From Porites lobata (Eukaryota > Cnidaria > Anthozoa > Scleractinia > Poritidae), in assembly GCA_942486035.1 (NCBI GenBank), contig CALNXK010000026.1, forward strand, positions 2,217,501 to 2,281,500: a stretch of 64,000 bases of DNA, given 5' to 3'. Numbering within the stretch: the stretch's first letter is position 1; the number at the start of each line of letters is the position of its first letter. The notes beneath the pieces are model-generated. The model did not search any database. It had not been told where the DNA came from and saw nothing but the letters and a program-made list of their open reading frames with translations. Positions 22,635 to 31,500 of the stretch are shown here, piece by piece. The position numbers and the translations under genes were made by a program.

Positions 22635-22865
22635 TCATCGGAAGAGATTTTTATCACTGGCAACTCCTTGGGCCTTGTCACAGTGATTACCAGCTACACA
22701 AATCTTGCGACTCTCAAACTTGATACACATTCTTCTGCTCAAACTCTTATCGATTTTACATGTACACTCCTGACATTCCGATTTGTCATTCCGTCTATGA
22801 GGTCCATGGTCTTTGAATGTCTTGACAATTTCCTTTGTTTTTCTTTGAGTTCGCGGACCAACCCA
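22635..22865 (-). CDS. Cys-rich open frame, possible exon
   Basis: On the minus strand 76 codons are open between stops with no ATG at the start. Six cysteines are spaced C-x2-C-x-C, then C-x9-C-x5-C (ECQECTC ... MC ... IC ... GNHC), which resembles a small metal- or disulfide-bound domain. It is upstream of and collinear with the 2A/protease frame, so it could be an exon of that gene. The family is not identified. Confidence 0.2.
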   Translation of the reverse strand, partial: WVGPRTQRKTKEIVKTFKDHGPHRRNDKSECQECTCKIDKSLSRRMCIKFESRKICVAGNHCDKAQGVASDKNLFR

Positions 22866-23056
22866 TTATGAAAACACTCAATGTTATTTTAGTGTGGGCC
22901 TACCGCGGACTGTGTGTGCATTTGTAAGTTTAACCCTCGATAACACACTTCAACAATACGTTCCTCTAAACACCGTCGCTAAATTTTATCCAAACTGCTT
23001 CTTACTGCTGCTTTGAAAATTTCGGATCGAATGATATCACTGGATTACTGCCATTC

Positions 23057-23603
23057 TTGAAGCGCAACGCAATTATTCTGCCCGTAGTTTCACTTTTCAA
23101 CCTGTCAGTTTTGGCCAATGAAACGTTGTCGGTTAGTCTCTGTCGTAAAATTGACAACGTTTTTGACGCCGTACGAACATGTTTTGATCACGTGCTATCT
23201 AAGTTTTCAGGTTTTTCGTGGGAGCGTATTCTATTTTTAAAGTCTGCATGTGTCAATATGGTGATGCAAATTCAAGTTGAAATTCGAGACACTAGAAGAG
23301 TTTTTTTTTGTGAATCCGCCTGGGAGTGTTGAGGATTTCTTTAAAGTTAAAACACACTACATTTCGCGTGAGATTCCGAAGACACGTTTTATGGATTTTG
23401 GTATACTTTACGAAAACGATAAAGGAGAATATGTAGTGTTGAATGACGTTAACATGGCAGACATTCCCCTCGCTTCGCTTGTTTACTTGCTTGTTTACGT
23501 TAGCACGTATTGCGTGCCTATTGCTTTTTTACGTAAAAACAAGCCGTTTCCATTACTCTATTTGGGCCACGCCCAAATAATAAACTTGTATTCCACAAAT
23601 TAG
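23057..23603 (+). pseudogene. Frameshifted unknown protein, divergent from the 2A gene
   Basis: Two overlapping plus-strand frames (23057-23332, and from about 23259 to 23603) look like one protein interrupted at a nine-T run (23301-23309). The first contains SVSLCRKIDNVFDAVRTCFD. The second, after the T-run, has NPPGSVEDFF, then IPKTRFMDFGILYENDKGEY and LNDVNMADIPLASL. The residue mix with D/E/K-rich loops and hydrophobic strands looks like real coding. The frame overruns the right end of the insertion by about 25 bases, so its C-terminus is not native. The family is not recognised. Confidence 0.35.
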
Positions 23604-23973
23604 TTAACTTTAGAGCACATCCATGTGACTTTTGAGGGAAAGGCTAAGTGATTATCAGTCCAAGAGTCAGTGAACCAAATCTTTCATCAAGGTGATAGCC
23701 TTATATGTGCACCCGAAAAATAGCAATCATCTTCGATCACATTTAAGAGCCATAACGGCTCTTGATCACAGTAGATTAGGTCTGGAAAGCAAATTATTGG
23801 AAAACAAATCAGGCCGAATTTTTTTGCGTTCGACAAGTTTCCTTTACAAAATCTTGCCAACAAATCTAGGGGCGCGTAAACCAACCTTTTATATTTTTTA
23901 TACATCACATCTGAGGTGAAACAGTGCTATGAGTCGCAGTTTCTACCATACAGACCTCGGACAGAATGCAGTA

Positions 23974-24548
23974 CAGTAAAAACCCGCGTATAAGAACCTG
24001 GATTTCTTAATTTAGCCTAATCAGCTTCTTATATATATGGCACTTAAAGCAAATTTAGGCTACCAAGGTTCTTAACACAGATTCTTATATTTTCATATGA
24101 ATTTCCTTCATATGAATTTCATTTCCTTCATTGATATTTTGCCTTTATTTATTTCAATGGGAAAAATTTTTATGTTTTATATTTATTTAATATTTTGTCA
24201 TTCTCACAGAGATGGTCAGAAAGCTTTCTTTGATAGATATTAGTAGAGTACTATACTTGCAAATACTTGAGGAAAATTATTTGAATGGTAAACACAATAG
24301 ACATAAAACACCGTACTTTAGCTTGACAGGAAAAAATGTTATGTCAAGTTTAAATATAATCAGATGATGATGATCTCAATTCAGCAGTTTCTACCTAATA
24401 TACACGCGCCGTTTACAGCAACTCCACTGATAAGAACATAATATTGAAATGTTAACCTTAATAGGTTCTTATGTGGACGGGGCTTGAAATGAAAATTTTA
24501 GCGTTACAGGTTCTTAAAACCCAGGTTCTTATACGAGGGTTTTTCCTG
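23974..24548. mobile_element. Tc1/mariner-like non-autonomous element with TA duplication
   Basis: The ends are inverted: CAGTAAAAACCCGCGTATAA then GAACCTGG on the left, and CAGGAAAAACCCTCGTATAA then GAACCTGG on the right when reversed. TA flanks both sides (23972-23973 and 24549-24550). The uninterrupted sequence GCAGTATTTCACAATTTT is present in K copies A and B, giving a clean empty site. It is 575 bases long with no transposase. TA duplication plus CAG-start TIRs fits the Tc1/mariner/pogo group. Confidence 0.9.
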
Positions 24549-24734
24549 TATTTCACAATTTTGCAATACAAATTGCGTTCATTCAATAAGCCTACCGGCT
24601 CGGGAAATTATTAGGATTTGGACAAAACGCGCGTGAAATTATTCCCTAATTTCATTTGATTACACATACTTATTCCATCTCGTTTAATTCGTCAAATGGT
24701 GGCAAATTTTTTTGGAGTTGAATTCTAAAACACC

Positions 24735-25182
24735 ATGTCAAAGTTCAGGAAAAGAAAGTTGTTCTCTTGTGTTCCCATCCTCAACAAAACATGTGAAATA
24801 AGGGACTTTGACGTCGTAGTCATGCAACGACGGCTAAGAAATGTGCAAACAATCGTGATGCACCTGCAAAGCTATTGCTATGCTAATTAATATAAACTTA
24901 TGCTCTTTTGCCGTTCTCATTGCCGTCTCCGTCGTCGTTAGGTTATTGGCGCTTGTTGCAACAGCAACATGTTCAGGGCTGAGCTTGCCCAGTCTAATCG
25001 CTAGAGAAAGTTGCTGATACTCCTTGGCTTGCTCAAGGTAACCAAGGTCCTGGTAAATTAAAGCCAATTTAATTATTGAAGCTTCATGCAACGTGCACAT
25101 GTTCAGGGCCAAGCTTGTCCAGTCTAATCGCTAAGGCAAGTTGCTGATACTCCTTGGCTTGCTCGAGGTCACCTAGGTCCTA
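24735..25182 (-). pseudogene. Truncated copy of the 3' end of the HEPN/NB-ARC/TPR gene
   Basis: About 450 bases match 28425-28850: the 3' flank (AAAGTTCAGGAAAAGAAA), the C-terminal tail and the last one to two TPR units (QDLG.LEQAKEYQQ, SPEHVAVATS). Compared with the intact gene there is a 4-base deletion in the tail (near 24940) and a net insertion of about 5 bases in the repeat (near 25070), each breaking the frame. The match stops at about 25182, at the edge of a foldback repeat. Orientation is the same as the intact gene, 3.7 kb to the right. It is a partial duplication that includes 3' flank, so it arose by DNA duplication and not as an expressed paralogue. Confidence 0.85.
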
Positions 25183-25185
25183 ACC

Positions 25186-25266
25186 TGAGATCAGGCTCAA
25201 TTTTCGTCTCGCTTTGTAAATAACATTCCGGCGGGCAAGGCGAGACGAAAAGAGAGCCTGATACAA
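25186..25266. repeat. Foldback MITE with ATCAGGCTC ends
   Basis: ATCAGGCTCAATTTTCGTCT and AGACGAAAAGAGAGCCTGAT are near-perfect inverted arms around CATTCCGGCGGGCAAGG. A related but decayed piece lies at about 49205-49275 (ATTCCGGCCAGCAAGGCGAA). It sits exactly where the duplicated TPR fragment ends. Confidence 0.65.
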
Positions 25267-25578
25267 ACCTTCTACGAAATGTCTGCCGCCCACTTTTTTG
25301 ATTGATTGACATTTGCTGAATCAGCCAACCAAAATTACTTCCGTTGCTTGTTTTTAGTATGCAAAAATGCAGACCCGCTGACTTAAACAATAGCTCTTAC
25401 CTTATAATTTTTTAAACTAAAAATAAAACAGTCTGACAATCACATTTAACTTCTTACGAGATTAAAGGAGATCTCGAAGGTTATTTCTTTTGGCGAAGAA
25501 GGTAAAAAGTTTTCGAAAAGAAGGCGACAAGATGTTCTAGTTCTAATATTTTGGCCAGGCACGCTCGAATTTTTAAAA

Positions 25579-27336
25579 AAGAGGGTGCTAATGGGGGTAC
25601 CCAAATCTCAGTTAACTACTATTTTCTCAGCCAAATATCAGTTAACTACTATTATTTTGGCCAATTCCCAGTTAACTACTAATTTTGGTTAGCTATTAAC
25701 TTTCACTTTCGTACAGGGAATATTATTCCGTCAAAACCCGAATTTTTCTTCTTTCAGCAAGTCAATCACTTTTGGGGGTAGACCCTACTAAAATCAAGGT
25801 ATAAATTTGCATGAACGCTGCCACTAGAACAGTCTAACCTCTCCTTACGGACACCTCTGTATTACGGACGGTTCGTTTGGTCCCAGAAATGTCAACAATC
25901 ATACATTCCCTACCTCTATAATACGGACACCTCTGTAAACCGGGCAATTGGTTCTGTCCCTGTGGTGTCCGAATTAAAGAGGTTTGACTGTACAATTTAT
26001 TAGTAACTGAAAATATAAGTCGTATGACACCACCCTCATAAATCCACACGCACCAGTCATGATCTCGTACTGATATTTCCGACATGGTCATGCATGTCCT
26101 GCCATAAACTACTTCAAAGTCACCTTCTTCGGCACTTTCATTGTCTGATCGAATCAGTCTTGTACTTATCTGGTTGCTCTATGTACTGTATTTTGCTTCC
26201 TGAGTTTCAATCCATTTTTAATCCTTGCAATCCATTGCAAAAGACGACGACAGACATTATCAATGCCAAAATATAGTCTTAAATAACAAAACTGAACCAT
26301 TATTTTTGGAATTCAATAGGTGAATTCAATCACCGTTTGCACCGATGGGAGAGACATAATTGAGAGTGCTGACAAAGGCATGAAAGTATTTGACACGCCT
26401 GACAATTCGACCTTTCGTGAGTGTAGCCCACTTCGAACTCGTAGTTCTTTTAAGAGATTCCTTTACTGTGGTTCTAAAGCTCTTGGGCGTAGTGCAAAGC
26501 ACTAAATGTTTTGTGTTGAAGTGAGAAACCACGTGTAGGTTTTCCACCTGCGTTGTCAGAAGTTTTTTGTACCTCGACACAGATTTTGTCGACATCCGTT
26601 TTCTCGTCCCTCGATGTTACCTTTTTCGAAGACGTTCCTTTCTCGCGTATTTCAAAAGCCTCATAAAGATATCCAAGGCTTTTAACAAATGAAACTGCCG
26701 AAACTGTTTCGGAAAGACAGGTTTAAACACTAGCTTTTAAGCTCGTGTTTAAACCGGCCTTTCTATTAAAAAAGTCTCATTTATACTGAGTTAAAACTTC
26801 AACATCATGGTTCCAAAAATGATTTCTCGAAAGAGCAAATTCCATGTACTTAAAAGAAAGATTGCCGATTTCTTTGAACCCTCAGAAACTCTTTTTGGCC
26901 AGATCCAATGCTAAGAGTCACAATTTTTTTATTTGGGTAGTAATGTTTAACTTGACGATCTTTTGGGTCCGGGAAAACAGTATTTTCCTTTTCCGAACAC
27001 AGAAATCTTGCTAATATTAGAAGACCAATTATTCATTGAGTTGTCTACAACCAGCTCTTTGACTGACGCTTTCTGTTTGTCGAGTACTGCCCTGGTGCCT
27101 TTTGCACATAGTAATATCAGTTAATGTGCCACCGGGTCATCAGCGGGACAGAAAAATGCCAGAAAATAGCATTTCTGTTTAGAAAACTTTGTTGCTTTCA
27201 TTAACAAAAATATAATATCACTTAACTGTTAACTTTTCATTTATCAGTTAACTACTATTTTTTTGGCTAATTATCAGTTAACTACTGTTTTTTTGGCCAA
27301 ATATCAGTTACCTGTTAACCCCATTCGCACCCTCTT
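25579..27336. mobile_element. 1.76-kb element with GAGGGTGC ends and 28-bp subterminal repeats
   Basis: The inverted ends AAGAGGGTGCTAATGGGG (left) and AAGAGGGTGCGAATGGGG (right, reversed) are 18 bases with one mismatch. Next to each end the unit ATCAGTTAACTACTATTTTT plus TTGGCCAA repeats two to three times (25608-25690 and 27240-27315), in the same orientation on both sides. No clear protein is encoded. A smaller CAGTC-ended MITE is nested at 25830-25990. The target duplication is ambiguous because both flanks are A/T runs. Confidence 0.7.
25830..25990. mobile_element. Small CAGTC-ended MITE
   Basis: The ends CAGTCTAACCTCTCC and, reversed, CAGTCAAACCTCTTT are inverted. ACGGACACCTCTGTA-type words recur inside. 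TA follows the right end, but the left flank lacks it. It resembles pogo/Tigger-type miniature elements. Confidence 0.55.
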
Positions 27337-28588
27337 AAAATACTGAAATTTCTATTTTTCTGTTGCCTTATATTTTCCTCGGCAATCTTGCCCGATTTTC
27401 AGTACATAAATCTTTAAAAATCTCGGAGAAATAAATCGCGAACTTTTTCAAAGGATATATAAATTATCTCAGAACAAACCAAACGAATTCTCAAGTGCGT
27501 TTAATTTAGCTGATTTAGTCCCGTGAGTACACTTGCAATTTACGAATTTACTAGAGAAAGAAACGTCTAAAATAAATATATTTTTTATAAATCCAGGAAA
27601 ATATTATCTTGCCAATTTGGAGAGACGAAAAGACACTACTAAAACTGCATGCTGAACTGACCTATAAACAAAACTAAAACAATATTACAAACACACTTTG
27701 TAGTTCTCTTTAGTTGTGTTTTGTTTTACCGCAGGTCTGAAAAGCTCGCTAAATTCATCAAAAAAAAATTAACAAACAGCAAACAGCCAAAGAGCGTGGA
27801 CACCAGTTTTCCTGGTGAATTTTCTACAAAAAGCAAAGGCAAACAACAAATCTGTTACCTTAAGAATAGCGCCACTAGCTTATAATAATGCCTACAAAAA
27901 ATTCCTAGAACAGCGATGCGATATTTTTCGTCTAATACTTCACAGTTGGCGATTGAGGTTTCTTTCGCAGTGAGCCTCCGCTTACGTACCCCGTTCAGAG
28001 AAGTCATTCCCGGCTAAACTTTCAAATGAACCAGTTTTAAGATAAACAGTCTTTTGATTTGCACTCGTTTGTTGGTAAATCAAAAGGGACATTCTACACA
28101 TTGTTCGCGGTCAACGACTTGCAGAGAGATTCAACCCTGCGATACACTCACATTAGTTCCGTGAATGAAGCAAATCCTGAGAAGATATGAACAACCATCT
28201 GAATTTTCTGAATTTCCATGGCACATATTAAGGTATATTTACCTACTATAAGACCATTAAAGAAAAAAAAAGACAGTAAAATCGATCCTTCTCTCCGCCG
28301 ACGGCCGATCATTCGCGAAAACAACCACGCGAGGAATAAGCGCTTTCAACTTTCGTTGAATCCAACAGCCAATCAGATCGTGTGGCATTGTTCCAACAGC
28401 CAATCAGCGTTGCTGATACGTATCAAAGTTCAGGAAAAGAAAAGAAAGTTGTTCTCTTGTGTTCCCGTCCTCAACAAAACATGTGAAATAAGGGAATTTA
28501 ACGTCGTAGTTATCCAGCGACGGCTAAGAAATGTGCAAACAGAGCGTGATGCACCTGCAAAGCTATTGCTTTGCTAATTAAAATAAAC
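27337..28588. other. 3' flank of the NLR-like gene, with paired CCAAT boxes
   Basis: No gene is seen. At 28361-28406 the word TCCAACAGCCAATCAG occurs twice, 30 bases apart, giving two CCAAT boxes on the plus strand. No AATAAA signal on the minus strand is evident close to the stop codon of the gene at 28589. The block from about 28425 to the stop is what was copied to 24735. Confidence 0.4.
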
Positions 28589-31500
28589 TTATGCTCTTTT
28601 GCCGTTCTCGTTGCCGTCTCTGTAGTCGTTGCTTAAGTTATTGTCGCTTGTTGCAACAGCAACATGTTCAGGGCTTAGCTTACCCAGTCTAATCGCTAGG
28701 GCACGTTGCTGATACTCTTTGGCTTGCTCGAGGTCACCGAGGTCCTGGTAAATTAAAGCCAAGTTATTCAAGCTTCTTGCAACGTGCGCATGTTCAGGGC
28801 CAAGCTTGTCCAGCCTAATCGCTAGAGCACGTTGCTGATACTCCTTGGCTTGTTCTAGGCTACCTAGGCTACCGTAAATAAAAGCCAAGTTATTGTAGCT
28901 TGTTGCAACATCAACATGTTCAGGGCCAAGCTTGTCCAGTGCAATCGATAGAGCGCGTTGCTGATACTCCTTGGCTTGCTCGAGGTCACCTAGGCCCCAG
29001 TAAATTGAAGCCAAGTTATTGTAGGTTTCTGCAACATCAACATGCTCAGGGCCGAGCTTGTCCAGTCTAATCGCTAGAGCACGTTGCTGATACTCCTTGG
29101 CTTGCTCGAGGTCACCTAGGCCGTTGTAAATTGAAGCCAAGTTATTGTAGCTTCTTGCAACATCAACATGTTCAGGGCCAAGCTTGTCCAGTCTAATCGC
29201 TAGAGCACGTTGCTGAAACTCCTTGGCTTGCTCGAGGTCACCTAAGCCATTGTAAATTGAAGCCAAGTTATAGTAGCTTCTTGCAACATCAACATGTTCA
29301 GGACCGAGCTTCTCCAGCGTAATCGCTAGAGCACGTTGCTGATACTTCTTGGCTTGCTCGAGGTCACCTTGACCCTGGTAAATTAAAGCCAAGTTATTAT
29401 AGCTTGTTGAAAGATCAACATGTTCAGGGCCGAGCTTGTCCAGTCTAATCGCTAGAGCGCGTTGCTGATACTCCTTTGCTTTCTCGAGGTCACCTAGGCC
29501 GATGTAAATTGAAGCCAAGTTATTGTAGCTTGTTGCAACATCAACATGTTCAGGGCCAAACTTGTCCAGTCTAATTGCTAGAGCACGTTGCTGATACTCC
29601 TTGGCTTGTTCAAGGTCACCTAGGGCATTGTAAATTGAAGCCAAGTTATTGTAGCTTGTTGCAACATCAACATGTTCAGGGCCGGGCTTGTCCAGTCTAA
29701 TCGCTAAAGCAAGTTGCTGGTACTCCTTGGCTTGCTCGAGGTCACCTAGGCCGATGTAAATTGAAGCCAAGTTATTGTAGCTTCTTGCAACATCAGCATG
29801 TTCAGGACCGAGCTTCTCCAGTTTAATCACTAGAGCACGTTGCTGATACAACTTGGCTTGCTCGAAATCACCTAGGCCATTGTAAATTGAGGCCAAGTTA
29901 TTGTAGCTTCTTGCAACATGAACATGTTCAGGGCCGAGCTTCTCCAGCGTAATCGCTAGAGCACGTTGCTGATACTTCTTGGCTTGCTCGAGGTCACCTT
30001 GGCCCTGGTAAATTAAAGCCAAGTTATTATAGCTTGTTGAAAGATCAACATGTTCAGGGCCGAGCTTGTCCAGTCTAATCGCTAGAGCGCGTTGCTGATA
30101 CTCCTTTGCTTTCTCGAGGTCACCTAGGCCGATGTAAATTGAAGCCAAGTTATTGTAGCTTGTTGCAACATCAACATGTTCAGGGCCGAACTTGTCCAGT
30201 CTAATCGCTAGAGCGCGTTCCTGATACTCCTTTGCTTTCTCGAGGTCACCTAGGCTGATGAAAATTGAAGCCAAGTTATTGTAACTTGTTGCAACATAAA
30301 CATGGTCATGGCCGAGCTTGTCCAGTGCAATCGCTAGAGCACGTTCCTGATACTCCTTGGCTTGCTCGAGGTCACCTAGGTCGTCGTAAATTGAAGCCAA
30401 GTTATTGTACCTTGTTGCAACATCAACATGTTCTGGGCTGAGCGTGTCCAGTGTAATCGCTAGAGCACGTTGCTGATACTCCTTGGCTTGCTCCAGGTCA
30501 CCTAGGCTCTGGTAAATTAGAGCCAAGTTACCGTAGCTTCTTGCAACATCAACATGTTCAGGGCCGAGCTCGTGCAGTGTAATCGCCAGAGCACGTTGCT
30601 GATACTCCTTGGCTTGCCTCAGGTCACCTAGGCCCATGTGAATTAAAGCCAAGTTATGGTAGCTTGTTGCAACATCAACATGTTCAGGGCCGAGCTTGTT
30701 CAGCCTAATCGCTAGAGCACGCTGCTGATACTCTTTGGCTTGCTGCAGGTCACCTAGGCCCTGGTAAATTAAAGCCAAGTTATTGTAGCTTGTTGCAACA
30801 TGAACATGTTCAGGGTCGAGCTTGTCGAGTGTAATCGCTAGAGCGCGTTGCTGATACTCCTTTGCTTTCTCGAGGTCACCTAGGTCCTTGTAACTTGAAG
30901 CCAGGTTATTGTAGCTTCTTGCAACATCAACATGTTCAGGACCGAGCTTTTCAAGTTTTATGGTGAGTGAATGGGCAAAGTATGTTTTCGCCACGTTATA
31001 TTCACAATGCATTTTACAAATATGCGCAAGGTTTTCATATTTTTGTGAAATGTCTTTATCGTGAACTTGCAGAAAATTTGCTTTTGCAAAGAGTTCGTCG
31101 GTTACCACAGTCATGGCCTTTAAATGTGGAACGAGACGCATGGTGTCCAGTCTCCTATTTAATTGTGGAATATCGTTTATAAATTCGTCAAATGATGTAA
31201 TAACGGCATTTACGACTTGAGGGGTTTGACTCTCTGGACAATTACTCATCATAATTTTGATAGCATCATGCACAACCTGGTGCACACGAATGAAGTAGCC
31301 ACCTTGGTCATCTTCGAAAAGGAAAAGTGAGCAATTCCTTAACTTCATGCGTATTAGTTCCTTGTCCTCTTCATGATAGTCTTTGAGTACGTTAATGATA
31401 TAATTAATTGCTACGTCCACGTTTAATTCTTTTGGTGCGCAGAGGGAAAGCAGGGTGAAAAGGTGTTTCACAATCTCGTCGGAACTCATCAGTCGTTCGA

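Larger units (their letters stand above)
20055..23574. mobile_element. 3.5-kb insertion carrying 2A/protease gene remnant
   Basis: Relative to K copies B and E (ATTTAAATCAAACAATAAAC) the host sequence is interrupted after AAACAA (20049-20054) and resumes at AAATAATAAAC (23575). This suggests a 6-base target duplication with one mismatch. TATTTGGGCGTGG lies near the left end (about 20074) and, inverted, at the right end (TTTGGGCCACGCCC). The inside carries a broken minus-strand gene (20856-21926, perhaps with pieces up to 22865) and a divergent plus-strand frame (23057-23603). I cannot assign a transposon superfamily. Confidence 0.6.
18190..24589 (+). mobile_element. Dispersed repeat K, copy C, split by three insertions
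   Basis: Host pieces are 18190-18213, 20010-20054, 23579-23973 and 24549-24589. Together they rebuild the first about 500 bases of K in the right order and orientation, compared with copies B and E. The interruptions are a Mutator-like element (18214-20000), a 3.5-kb element with protein remnants (20055-23574) and a mariner-like element (23974-24548). The copy is then cut off at 24589, where the other copies continue into the CGAAGCACGCGTGG block. Confidence 0.8.

Noticed and set aside
30967..31182. Short frames on the plus strand opposite the NLR-like gene
   Set aside because: They are antisense shadows of a strongly supported coding frame.
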